Part shown: positions 1 to 7,193 of the stretch, in pieces | Layout of the letters: each line of letters opens with the position of its first letter | How positions within the stretch are numbered: the first letter of the stretch is position 1 | Origin: Celeribacter litoreus | Lineage (GTDB): Bacteria; Pseudomonadota; Alphaproteobacteria; Rhodobacterales; Rhodobacteraceae | Reading direction: 5' to 3' | Length of the DNA stretch: 64,000 nucleotides | NCBI RefSeq assembly: GCF_020165855.1 | Contig: NZ_JAIUFY010000005.1 | Span: forward strand, 434,001-498,000 | Made by a program: the position numbers and the translations under genes | Notes under the pieces: generated by a model | The model's input: only the letters and a program-made list of their open reading frames with translations | Told to the model about the DNA's origin: nothing | Databases searched by the model: none

Positions 1-79
1 CATCGAGGCCCCGCTGACCACCGAAGAAGAAGGTGGCATCAGCCTCGCCAAGATCGCGCCGAAAGCGCGGACGTTCTAA
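1..79 (+). CDS. sdhA: Succinate dehydrogenase flavoprotein subunit, C-terminal fragment
   Basis: Only the last 25 codons are inside the window, ending in TAA at 77-79. The visible tail contains GGISLAKIAPKARTF, which resembles the end of alphaproteobacterial SdhA as I remember it. The iron-sulfur subunit gene sdhB lies about 1.1 kb downstream on the same strand, which supports the call. SdhA carries covalent FAD and oxidises succinate to fumarate in complex II of the inner membrane. The active site is outside the window. A strong hairpin directly follows the stop. The call rests on a short tail plus context, so it is likely but not proven. Confidence 0.7.
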   Translation, partial: IEAPLTTEEEGGISLAKIAPKARTF

Positions 80-86
80 GACACTA

Positions 87-114
87 CGCCCCCGAAGGTT
101 GTCTTTCGGGGGCG
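87..114 (+). terminator. Hairpin after sdhA
   Basis: A perfect 10-bp stem (87-96 with 105-114, cgcccccgaa/ttcgggggcg) with an 8-nt loop begins 7 bases after the sdhA stop. No clear T tract follows. It could terminate or attenuate transcription, or protect the sdhA mRNA 3' end, before the next gene. Confidence 0.65.
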
Positions 115-147
115 AAATTATCAACAATCGGTCAAACGAGACAAAAC

Positions 148-1023
148 GTGGACTTGTATCCGCCATCTAGCCAAGAGGTGCCTCCGGTGCACCTGCGTAT
201 CTTCGGAATGCGCAGGTCCGGAAACCATGCGGTTATCGATTGGTTACGGCGGAATATGGGCGACGCGAGCCTTTTCATGAACGATTGTACGCCCGGCGAT
301 CCGCTCGATACCTTCCAGACTATCGAACTTGGATCCCAGGTGCGCGGGACTCCGTTCCGCAATCGGCACGCCCACGCCAAAAACCTCAAGAAAATCCGTT
401 CCGAGTGGAAGCTCCAGATTGCCTCCTATGAGGATCAAGTGCCGCGGATGCATGTAGACGCGGCGATGGAGCGATGGACGCAGGGTTATCCGAAGGGGAC
501 GGTCTGGAAGAACCTGCTCATCGTGAGAAGCTTTCCGAATTGGTTGGCATCGTTCTACAAACTCGTGACCGAGCGTGAGGCAGGGACGCCACGCGGCGTA
601 AAAAGCCCGCTGGAAATCGCCTCATTTATCCTGCGCTATAAGCAGTTGCTGACCCAATCGGTGAACCAACCGGACAAGATCACGGCGGTGTTCTTCGATC
701 AGTGGGTTGTGGATGCGACATATCGTTCTGGGCTGCTCGCGCAGATTGGTCTGGACAATTTGGACAACTCTGTTGGCGAAACTTCCAAGTATGGTGGTGG
801 CTCGTCCTTTGCTCCATCGACCAGCAAGGACGCGAAAGCAAATAGCCGTGGTAACGACTTGCAACAGCGTTGGCGTATGATGCTGGACGAACCCGCGTTT
901 GTCGCGCTGCTGAACCTTGCATTCGCGGATGCTGGATTGCGAAAACTGTTGGAACAAACCGATCTCGGTTTTTCCGATCTAGAGTCTGAATTTGCCAATC
1001 TCGGAAGAGAGGTACTGGCATGA
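148..1023 (+). CDS. Sulfotransferase-family P-loop protein between sdhA and sdhB
   Basis: A 291-residue protein. Near the N-terminus it has FGMRRSGNHAVIDWL (about residues 19-33), matching the 5'-phosphosulfate-binding loop of PAPS-dependent sulfotransferases. A later LLIVRSFPNWLASF (about 127-140) matches the 3'-phosphate-binding strand and helix, and a YGGGSSF segment follows near residue 213. No signal peptide or membrane segment is seen, so it is probably cytoplasmic. The acceptor substrate cannot be inferred. The start used is GTG 148 with only a weak ribosome site; GTG 178 is an alternative that keeps the P-loop. It sits between the sdhA hairpin and sdhB, in the same direction, and has no evident link to complex II. 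Confidence 0.75.
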   Translation: MDLYPPSSQEVPPVHLRIFGMRRSGNHAVIDWLRRNMGDASLFMNDCTPGDPLDTFQTIELGSQVRGTPFRNRHAHAKNLKKIRSEWKLQIASYEDQVPRMHVDAAMERWTQGYPKGTVWKNLLIVRSFPNWLASFYKLVTEREAGTPRGVKSPLEIASFILRYKQLLTQSVNQPDKITAVFFDQWVVDATYRSGLLAQIGLDNLDNSVGETSKYGGGSSFAPSTSKDAKANSRGNDLQQRWRMMLDEPAFVALLNLAFADAGLRKLLEQTDLGFSDLESEFANLGREVLA

Positions 1024-1189
1024 CGGATTGTGAAGAGAAAATGAGGTTTTGTCGGAAACCTTTTTAGGCGGACATCGATCACGCGATGTTCGGAAAGACG
1101 TAGTTGAAATGCCCATTATGGGCGGATGAAATACCCGCAAGCGGGCCACTTAGGAAAAAGACCGGCCCTGCGCCGCAAGGAGGACTGAC

Positions 1190-1969
1190 ATGGTTCAATT
1201 CAACCTTCCAAAGAATTCCAAGATCGTGACGGGCAAGACCTGGCCGAAGCCGGAAGGCGCGACCAATGTCCGGAAGTTCCAGATCTATCGCTGGAACCCT
1301 GATGATGAGAAAAACCCGTCGGTGGATACCTATTTCCTCGATATGGATAAGTGTGGTCCAATGGTTCTGGACGCGCTGATCAAGATCAAGAACGAGATCG
1401 ACCCGACGCTGACCTTCCGCCGCTCCTGCCGCGAAGGGATTTGTGGCTCCTGTGCGATGAACATCGACGGGATCAACACGCTCGCCTGTATCTATGGTCT
1501 CGACGAGATCAAGGGCGATGTCCGTATCTTCCCGCTGCCGCACATGGCCGTTGTGAAAGACCTTATTCCGGACCTGACGCACTTCTACGCGCAGCACGCC
1601 TCCATCATGCCGTGGCTGGAAACCAAGACCAACCGCCCGGAAAAAGAGTGGCGTCAGTCCATTGAGGACCGCAAGAAACTCGACGGTCTGTATGAGTGCG
1701 TCATGTGCGCCTCCTGCTCCACCTCCTGCCCGAGCTACTGGTGGAACGGCGACGAGTATCTTGGACCGGCTGCACTTCTTCACGCCTACCGCTGGATCAT
1801 CGACTCGCGCGATGAAGCCACGGGTGAGCGTCTGGACTACCTTGAAGATAGCTTCAAACTCTACCGCTGCCACACCATCATGAACTGTGCGAAGACCTGC
1901 CCTAAGGGTCTGAACCCGGCCGCAGCGATCGCGCACATCAAGAAGATGATGCTCGAGCGCACGCACTAA
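1190..1969 (+). CDS. sdhB: Succinate dehydrogenase iron-sulfur subunit
   Basis: A 259-residue complex II subunit carrying electrons from SdhA flavin to ubiquinone at the inner membrane. The ferredoxin-like domain has the [2Fe-2S] cysteines C80, C85, C88 and C100. The C-terminal domain has CxxCxxxC at C170/C173/C176 with C180, then C227, C233 and C237, which together ligate the [4Fe-4S] and [3Fe-4S] clusters. Length is normal for the family. An excellent ribosome site (aaggagg) lies just upstream of ATG 1190. The hairpin after sdhA and the inserted sulfotransferase-like gene suggest sdhB may also use its own promoter in 1024-1189. A classical terminator follows. Confidence 0.97.
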   Translation: MVQFNLPKNSKIVTGKTWPKPEGATNVRKFQIYRWNPDDEKNPSVDTYFLDMDKCGPMVLDALIKIKNEIDPTLTFRRSCREGICGSCAMNIDGINTLACIYGLDEIKGDVRIFPLPHMAVVKDLIPDLTHFYAQHASIMPWLETKTNRPEKEWRQSIEDRKKLDGLYECVMCASCSTSCPSYWWNGDEYLGPAALLHAYRWIIDSRDEATGERLDYLEDSFKLYRCHTIMNCAKTCPKGLNPAAAIAHIKKMMLERTH

Positions 1970-1989
1970 GCGGTTCGCAAAAAGTTTCG

Positions 1990-2016
1990 AGGCGCGCTCT
2001 TTGGGCGCGCCTTTTT
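1990..2016 (+). terminator. Rho-independent terminator after sdhB
   Basis: A GC-rich stem ggcgcgc (1991-1997) pairs with gcgcgcc (2005-2011), followed at once by five T residues. It lies about 20 bases after the sdhB stop. Confidence 0.85.
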
Positions 2017-2071
2017 CGTTTTAGAAAGCGTTGCAAAGGCGGCAGGGTCGGGGCAGCGTAGTTTTCAGATT

Positions 2072-2716
2072 TTGACGTCCGGCAGGTTCCATTTGACACT
2101 TTCTCGCGCTCCAATCGTCGTTCAGATCGGTTTCAACCGATGCGGCACGCTGTCGTTTCACACGATGATGGAGAAGAGTGGTTATTCCGCGATCCATTGG
2201 CGCGATGCAGAAGAGCGGACGCTCGCGGAGCGGATGGTGACGAACCTGTCGCTCGGACGCGCACCGTTTGCGGGATACGAGGGCATTCGCGTCTTTTCCG
2301 ATATGAGCCATCTGTCGGGTCGGATCCTAATAGAGGGCGCGCGGTATTTCCGCGCCCTTCATACGGCCTATCCGGACGCCTATTTTCTGTTTAATACGCG
2401 TGACAAACGCGACTGGCTCGCGTCCCGTGCGGCGCATTCCGGCGGGCGGTATCTGCAGCGTTGCTGTAAGCTCGCGGGCGTTGGGGAGGCCGAGATGATT
2501 GAGATGTGGGGTGGCTATTATGATCGACACTCCTCGGAGGTTCGCGCCTATTTCTCGGAGGCGGACGCACGCTTTCTCGAGTTCGATCTCGACCGCGATA
2601 CTCCCGAGAGAATCGCAGAGTGGTTGTCACCGGACTTTTCCGTTGATGTGCGCCAGTGGGGACACCACAACCGGAACCAACAGAGCCGCAATGTGAGAGA
2701 GGCACTTGGTCTCTGA
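2072..2716 (+). CDS. Sulfotransferase-like P-loop protein
   Basis: A 214-residue protein opening with VVQIGFNRCGTLSFHTMM, which resembles the IGFNKCGTTSLH phosphate-binding loop of a short sulfotransferase family. One of the usual threonines is leucine here. Further motifs such as YFLFNTRDKRDWLASR (about residues 110-125) resemble the 3'-phosphate-binding region. No membrane segment is seen. The start is uncertain: TTG 2072 is used, TTG 2093 would also keep the motif, and neither has a good ribosome site. It is the second sulfotransferase-like gene next to sdhB but is not closely similar to the first beyond the motifs. Substrate unknown. Confidence 0.7.
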   Translation: MTSGRFHLTLSRAPIVVQIGFNRCGTLSFHTMMEKSGYSAIHWRDAEERTLAERMVTNLSLGRAPFAGYEGIRVFSDMSHLSGRILIEGARYFRALHTAYPDAYFLFNTRDKRDWLASRAAHSGGRYLQRCCKLAGVGEAEMIEMWGGYYDRHSSEVRAYFSEADARFLEFDLDRDTPERIAEWLSPDFSVDVRQWGHHNRNQQSRNVREALGL

Positions 2717-2757
2717 TAGGTCTCGCCTTTGCCTCTAAAGCGCACTATCTGTCCCCC

Positions 2758-2964
2758 ATGCTACTCCTCATCCCTATAATCCTTATCGCGCTTTATCTCG
2801 GCATGTATCTCATGCGGAACGAGAAAACCGGCAATTGCCGATGGCGTCAGGTTGGTCGCGAAGGTGAGCTTCGCCAGTGGAAGTGTCAGGTTTGTCAGGG
2901 GGCCGCAGAGACCGAAAAGAGCGAGCCAAAGCATTGCGCGGCGCGTCTCGAACGTCAGCGGTAA
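2758..2964 (+). CDS. Small membrane-anchored protein with paired cysteines
   Basis: A 68-residue protein. Residues 1-18 (MLLLIPIILIALYLGMYL) form one hydrophobic helix, followed by a basic, tryptophan- and cysteine-containing tail: NCRWRQ, then WKCQVCQG with a CxxC, then a final KHCAARL. I recall similar small proteins with an N-terminal helix and a CRWR...CxxC tail in Rhodobacteraceae, of unknown function. The cysteines could bind a metal. ATG 2758 is chosen because it begins exactly at the hydrophobic segment; a longer in-frame ORF starts upstream but would put an atypical tail before the helix. Confidence 0.6.
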   Translation: MLLLIPIILIALYLGMYLMRNEKTGNCRWRQVGREGELRQWKCQVCQGAAETEKSEPKHCAARLERQR

Positions 2965-3086
2965 TCTTTCTGCATTGCAGCAACCGCATGACGACTATGC
3001 GACATCAGGGGATGTCAATCGCGCAGCTTCAGCATACCTGTGTGCACAAGGGAGGGCGGAAACGACCCTTGAATGGAGCTGACGAT

Positions 3087-3257
3087 ATGACCCTGCACGA
3101 CGTTGCGCTGAACAACGCTGACACCGAAGAATCCACCATGAAAGTCGCTGACTGGCTTGAATACTACGCCCCGACCTCTCCGGTGATTGTGAAAGGTGAG
3201 CAGGTCTCCACGAGCAAACTCGACGTGCTCGACGAGATGTACGCCTACTACGAATAA
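3087..3257 (+). CDS. Small acidic protein of unknown function (56 aa)
   Basis: A 56-residue acidic protein that ends in KLDVLDEMYAYYE. It has a ggag ribosome site about 10 bases upstream of ATG 3087 and is followed by a strong terminator, which together support real expression. No cysteine, signal peptide or membrane segment is present. A second ATG at 3138 (MKVADWLEYY) is possible. I believe similar short proteins occur in related bacteria, but I do not know a function. The tyrosine-rich C-terminus is the most distinctive visible feature. Confidence 0.55.
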   Translation: MTLHDVALNNADTEESTMKVADWLEYYAPTSPVIVKGEQVSTSKLDVLDEMYAYYE

Positions 3258-3316
3258 GTTTGTTTTCGGAGGTTGATCCTCCGGAACAGGATCCGACGGC
3301 TGACCCGGATCACATG

Positions 3317-3344
3317 AAAAGCCCCGCCGAAAAGCGGGGCTTTT
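3317..3344. terminator. Bidirectional terminator between convergent genes
   Basis: An 11-bp perfect stem (aaaagccccgc 3317-3327 with gcggggctttt 3334-3344) lies between the 56-aa gene on the plus strand and the aldo/keto reductase on the minus strand. T-rich ends occur on both strands. Confidence 0.85.
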
Positions 3345-3349
3345 GTTGT

Positions 3350-4339
3350 TTAGCAGTAGCGCTCGACGCCGACCATCTGAGCGTCCGAATACCGGTCTCC
3401 GGCAGCCCAGCCGACGGGGAGGATTTGTTCGATTTCCCAAAGGTCATCTTCCGAGAGGCCGATCTTTGCGGCGTCGGCCCAATCTGCGAGGTGCTCGCCC
3501 GTCCGAGTTCCCGGGATCGGGATAAGGTGATCCCCCTGATGCAGAACCCAGGCGAGAGCCAATGCTGACGTGGTGACGCCCTTTGCCTCTGCGAAAGCTC
3601 GGAAAGCGCGGACGTAGTCCATGTTCTCCGACCAGTTCTGCCTCATGAAGCGCGGGTTCGCTTTTCGGAAATCATGCGCGTCAAAGGCGGTCGGATCGAG
3701 ATCGACATCGGTGAGGGCGCCGCGCGCGACAGGTGAGAAGGGCACGAAGGTGATGCCGAGTTCCTCGCAGGTCTGGATTACGCCCAATTCAGGTTGGCGG
3801 GTCCAGAGCGAGTATTCGTTCTGCACGGCGGTCACAGGAACGACCTTGTGCGCGCGACGGATTGTCGACGGCGCGACCTCGGAGAGGCCCCATGCGTCGA
3901 TCAGGCCTTCCTCCATCAATTTGCCCATGGTCTCTGCGACGGTTTCGACGGGCAGTTCCTGTTGCCGGCGGTGGATGTAGTATAGCTCGACTTTGTCGCG
4001 GTTCAGTTTTTCAAGAGAGGCTTCGAGCTCCGCCCGAATGTAGTCTTCCTCGTTGCTGAAGGTGCGAGGCGGCCCAGGGATGATTCCGACCTTTGTGGCG
4101 AGGGTGACTTGGGCACCTGTCTCTTTCAAGTACTGCCCAACGATCCGCTCGGAACGCCCCATGCCATAGATGTTGGCCGTGTCCCAGAAATCGATCCCCG
4201 CGGCTTCGACGGCGGCGAGCGTGTCGAGAGAGGTGTCATCATCGGCGGCACCGAAAAAACCGGCAAAGCTCATGCAGCCGAACCCGATGGCTCCGACTTC
4301 AGGGCCGTTCAGGCCCAGTTTGCGTTTTGGCATTTTCAT
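3350..4339 (-). CDS. Aldo/keto reductase
   Basis: A 329-residue TIM-barrel NADPH oxidoreductase. The catalytic tetrad is visible as D53 and Y58 in [11 protein letters not shown]83 in LATKVG, and H123 in YYIHRRQ. The C-terminal [17 protein letters not shown] matches the cofactor-binding region of the family. Substrate cannot be read from sequence; this type often acts on aldehydes or sugars. Its ATG overlaps the stop of deoD by 4 bp (ATGA), so the two are probably cotranscribed and translationally coupled in the order deoD then reductase. It shares a bidirectional terminator with the small gene upstream in coordinates. Confidence 0.9.
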   Translation of the reverse strand: MKMPKRKLGLNGPEVGAIGFGCMSFAGFFGAADDDTSLDTLAAVEAAGIDFWDTANIYGMGRSERIVGQYLKETGAQVTLATKVGIIPGPPRTFSNEEDYIRAELEASLEKLNRDKVELYYIHRRQQELPVETVAETMGKLMEEGLIDAWGLSEVAPSTIRRAHKVVPVTAVQNEYSLWTRQPELGVIQTCEELGITFVPFSPVARGALTDVDLDPTAFDAHDFRKANPRFMRQNWSENMDYVRAFRAFAEAKGVTTSALALAWVLHQGDHLIPIPGTRTGEHLADWADAAKIGLSEDDLWEIEQILPVGWAAGDRYSDAQMVGVERYC

Positions 4340-5046
4340 GCGAAGGCGGCCTCCAGAGCGATCTCGACCATGTCGCCAAAGCTCTTTTCTCGTTGATCTG
4401 AGGGCAGGGCCTCATGCGTCAGGAGGTGGTCGGACACAGTCATCACGCCGAGGGCGCGGGCACCGTGACGGGCGGCGACTGTGTAGAGTTCGGCTGCTTC
4501 CATCTCCACTCCGAGAATGCCGTGACGGATCAAGACTTCGTCAAGGTCGGGACGCTCCGCATAGAAAACGTCGGAGCTATAGATGTTGCCGACATGCACA
4601 CCGGTCGATTTCAGGCGGGCGGCTGCGACAGCGGCTTCGAGCAGACCGTAATCGGCGCATGGAGCGTAGTTGATCTCTTTGAAGAAGCCAGCGGACGGGG
4701 TGCCGCCCATGGTCGTTGCGGTCATGGCGATGATCACATCGCGCACCTTGATATGGTGCTGCATCGCGCCGGCCGAGCCGATACGGATCAGGGTCTTTGC
4801 GCCGTACTCGGTAATTAGCTCGTTCGCGTAGATCGAAAGCGACGGCATCCCCATGCCGGACCCATGGATGGTGACACGGTTGCCTTTGTAGGTGCCCGTA
4901 AAGCCGAGCATTCCGCGCACTTCGTTCACGCAGACAGGGTTTTCCAAGTAGGTCTCCGCAGCCCATTTTGCGCGCAGCGGATCGCCTGGCATCAGAACGG
5001 TTTCGGCAATTTCGCCAGGCTTTGCGGATATATGAGGTGTCGGCAT
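4336..5046 (-). CDS. deoD: Purine-nucleoside phosphorylase, DeoD type
   Basis: A 236-residue cytoplasmic enzyme that splits purine (deoxy)nucleosides with phosphate into free base and (deoxy)ribose 1-phosphate. Visible family features are [27 protein letters not shown] at the start in outline, the phosphate-site RIGSAGA, the ribose-site VEMEAAELY and the base-site VSDHLLTHE. Length matches bacterial hexameric DeoD. It precedes the aldo/keto reductase with a 4-bp overlap. It fits a general purine salvage theme with the BMP-type importers and xanthine dehydrogenase elsewhere in the window, though it is not adjacent to them. Confidence 0.95.
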   Translation of the reverse strand: MPTPHISAKPGEIAETVLMPGDPLRAKWAAETYLENPVCVNEVRGMLGFTGTYKGNRVTIHGSGMGMPSLSIYANELITEYGAKTLIRIGSAGAMQHHIKVRDVIIAMTATTMGGTPSAGFFKEINYAPCADYGLLEAAVAAARLKSTGVHVGNIYSSDVFYAERPDLDEVLIRHGILGVEMEAAELYTVAARHGARALGVMTVSDHLLTHEALPSDQREKSFGDMVEIALEAAFA

Positions 5047-5400
5047 CGCGGCACTCCTGCTAGTCGTAAAAATCTGTGACCATAAAGCCAGCGCGACGGA
5101 GAATTGTATAGCGTCGGAGTTGGAATTCTGCTTTGAGAATTTGAAGATAGCGCTCCGCAGTTTTGTTGCGCTGCGGGAAATTGATTCGTGTTAACTGGTT
5201 TATTGTTCTCAAATATGTGTGCAAAAGTCGCGGATCAGGTCTTTTGATCTGAATTTGTGATGCAAAAGGCTCTCTTTCAGAGCGACTGCCGTTTTCTTGC
5301 CACAATTGTGGCGTGCAAAAGCCCTGAATTTTGGGGAAATATGGCACGGTGGTTCGTTTGTGAGTCCCGACTAAAGATCTGGCCGGCGTGGAGACGCAAA
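5047..5400. other. Intergenic region between deoD and tadE-like gene
   Basis: 354 bases, more AT-rich than the flanking genes, serving as divergent promoters for deoD (minus) and the tadE-like gene (plus). It holds a perfect 14-bp palindrome at 5299-5312. In-frame ATGs upstream of tadE extend that ORF to 5257, but the extra N-terminus does not look like a signal sequence. I see no RNA gene. Confidence 0.5.
5299..5312. promoter_or_regulatory. Perfect 14-bp palindrome upstream of tadE-like gene
   Basis: GCCACAATTGTGGC is fully self-complementary and lies about 90 bases before ATG 5401. A dimeric regulator could bind here. I do not recognise the site as belonging to a named regulator, and chance is not excluded. 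Confidence 0.35.
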
Positions 5401-5793
5401 ATGACGCGTGTATTCAAGGGTTTCAGAACGAGTGATGACGGTTCGGCGACGATCGAAACCGTAATTTGGTTGCCTTTCCTAATCCTGTTCTTCGTGTTCA
5501 CCGCGGAGGTCAGCAACGTCTTGTTTACCAAGACGAAGATGGAGCAGATCGTCACCGACGCAAACCGGATGTTCTCCGTCGGAGTGTTTCAGGACACGAC
5601 TGAGCTTGACACGTTTGTGCTCGCTCAGCTTGCCGATATTTCTGCCGATGCGACCTATACGTCGAGTGTGGGCAGTCAGATGATCACGAGCCTCGCGGTT
5701 GTTCCTGTATCGGACGTTCTCATTACAAGCTTCTACGGAAGTTGGTTTGATTTCAAAATTTCAGCGTCATCTACACAGTATGTGGAGTATTGA
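5401..5793 (+). CDS. TadE-like pseudopilin
   Basis: A 130-residue protein with the TadE layout: a short basic leader (MTRVFKGFRTSDDG) followed by GSATIETVIWLPFLILFFVF, where the G/ATIE motif and long hydrophobic helix match the prepilin-peptidase type pseudopilins of tight-adherence (Tad/Flp) systems. The rest is a small periplasmic domain. ATG 5401 is chosen because it puts the leader directly before the ATIE motif; ATG 5341 is a longer alternative. It is followed 1 base later by a TadG-like gene. The rest of a tad locus (cpaABCDEF, tadBCD, flp pilin) is not in the window, so these may be orphan minor components. Confidence 0.8.
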   Translation: MTRVFKGFRTSDDGSATIETVIWLPFLILFFVFTAEVSNVLFTKTKMEQIVTDANRMFSVGVFQDTTELDTFVLAQLADISADATYTSSVGSQMITSLAVVPVSDVLITSFYGSWFDFKISASSTQYVEY

Positions 5794-5794
5794 G

Positions 5795-7105
5795 ATGAGA
5801 TTTGCCGGATTGAAAAAGTTTAACTCCGAGTTTTCGCGTGGTGACAATGGCAGCATTTCTATTGTTGCCATGTTGCTTTTTGTGGCGTTCGCGGCCTTTG
5901 CCGCCATCGGCATCGACTTTGCGAAGTTGCGGTCAGATCGTACGCTGATGCAAAGCACGGCGGACGCGGCGGCGCATGCCGCGATTTATATGCGCGAACT
6001 CAATGACGCCGATACTGCGAAGGCTGCTGCGCTCGAAGTTGTCGAGGCGATGATGCCTTTTGATGACTACAAGACGGTGGTGTCAGAGAACGATATCACA
6101 TTCGGTGATTTCGATTACGAGACCCGGAGCTTCACGGCAGATGAAGACGCCAAGGGGGCGGTCCGTGTGAACATCCACCGCGACGAAGCGAGCGGTAATG
6201 GCATTTCCACATATTTGTTCAAGCTCGTGGGTATCGACACCTTCGATACGAATTTGGACTCTGTTTTTGTGACTTACGTCCCGACCTGCTTCATTGAGGG
6301 GTTCGTGGCCGATGAGAAAGTCGATATCCAATCGAACAACAGTTACTTTAACGGGTTCTGCATCCACGCGAACGGTGGTGTGTCGATCAACTCTAATAAC
6401 TTCTTCGAGTCCGGCACCGTGGTTTCGATGACGGATTTGGATGACCTTGAACTTCCGCAATCTGGCGATGAAAGCAACGACGGCTTGGATGAAGCGTTGC
6501 GCGAGGCAGCTTACCGTATCCGTGTCGTTAACCGCCTGCCGGACATGATCGACAGCCTCATGGCTGGCGAAGATACCTATTTGCAAAGCTATACAACGGC
6601 ACCGTTTCCGGTTCCTGTGTACGGGAACCAGATCGATGTCAGCACCCTTCTTCCTGGTTTGGTGTATTATCTGACCTGCCCGGGTGCGAAGGCGACGCTC
6701 AGAGGTGACTATCTTGAGGGCGTTGTGCTGCTCACCTCGTGTGAGGTCAAGTTTGATCAAGGCATCCAGATTGTTGACTCGCTTCTGGTGACAACTTCGA
6801 CGTCGAAATCGAGCTTCAACTCTCCGGCGAGCCTCGTCCTCGGACTCGACGACGACTGTGCGCCGGGTGGCGGTGCTGTGATCCTCACCATGGGCGGTGT
6901 GTCCTTTACCTCCGATCTTCACATGTATGGTAGCCAGATCATCGCGAACTCAGACGTAGAATTCTCCGCAAACGCTGACGGGATTGAAGGGGCCTCGATT
7001 ATTTCGGGCGGCACGATTTCCGGCACCTCGAACATGAACATGGGGTTCTGTGGTGATGGCATGGAATACAACTACAGCGCCGAATATTTCAGAATGGCGT
7101 TCTGA
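5795..7105 (+). CDS. TadG-like Flp pilus assembly protein
   Basis: A 436-residue protein. The N-terminus has a basic stretch then DNGSISIVAMLLFVAFAAFAAIGIDFAKL (described here in part), the TadE/TadG-like anchor, followed by RTLMQSTADAAAHAA, which is typical of the TadG family. The long C-terminal part is secreted, with six or more cysteines and asparagine/glycine-rich stretches (about residues 175-215 and 385-425), as in proteins with repetitive beta structure. ATG 5795 follows the upstream stop by 1 base with a gtggag ribosome site, so translation is coupled to the TadE-like gene. The partner pseudopilin and shared terminator suggest a two-gene operon at the cell envelope. Confidence 0.75.
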   Translation: MRFAGLKKFNSEFSRGDNGSISIVAMLLFVAFAAFAAIGIDFAKLRSDRTLMQSTADAAAHAAIYMRELNDADTAKAAALEVVEAMMPFDDYKTVVSENDITFGDFDYETRSFTADEDAKGAVRVNIHRDEASGNGISTYLFKLVGIDTFDTNLDSVFVTYVPTCFIEGFVADEKVDIQSNNSYFNGFCIHANGGVSINSNNFFESGTVVSMTDLDDLELPQSGDESNDGLDEALREAAYRIRVVNRLPDMIDSLMAGEDTYLQSYTTAPFPVPVYGNQIDVSTLLPGLVYYLTCPGAKATLRGDYLEGVVLLTSCEVKFDQGIQIVDSLLVTTSTSKSSFNSPASLVLGLDDDCAPGGGAVILTMGGVSFTSDLHMYGSQIIANSDVEFSANADGIEGASIISGGTISGTSNMNMGFCGDGMEYNYSAEYFRMAF

Positions 7106-7126
7106 GGTCGGCTAAGATGTTATGAG

Positions 7127-7160
7127 AAAGCCCCGCGCCAGAGGACTGGCGCGGGGCTTT
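7127..7160. terminator. Bidirectional terminator between tadG-like gene and ecm
   Basis: A perfect 14-bp stem (aaagccccgcgcca 7127-7140 with tggcgcggggcttt 7147-7160) and 6-nt loop lies between two convergent genes. T-rich flanks are present in both reading directions. Confidence 0.9.
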
Positions 7161-7193
7161 TCTATTCGATAATGGGGCAATGACCCCGGAGGC

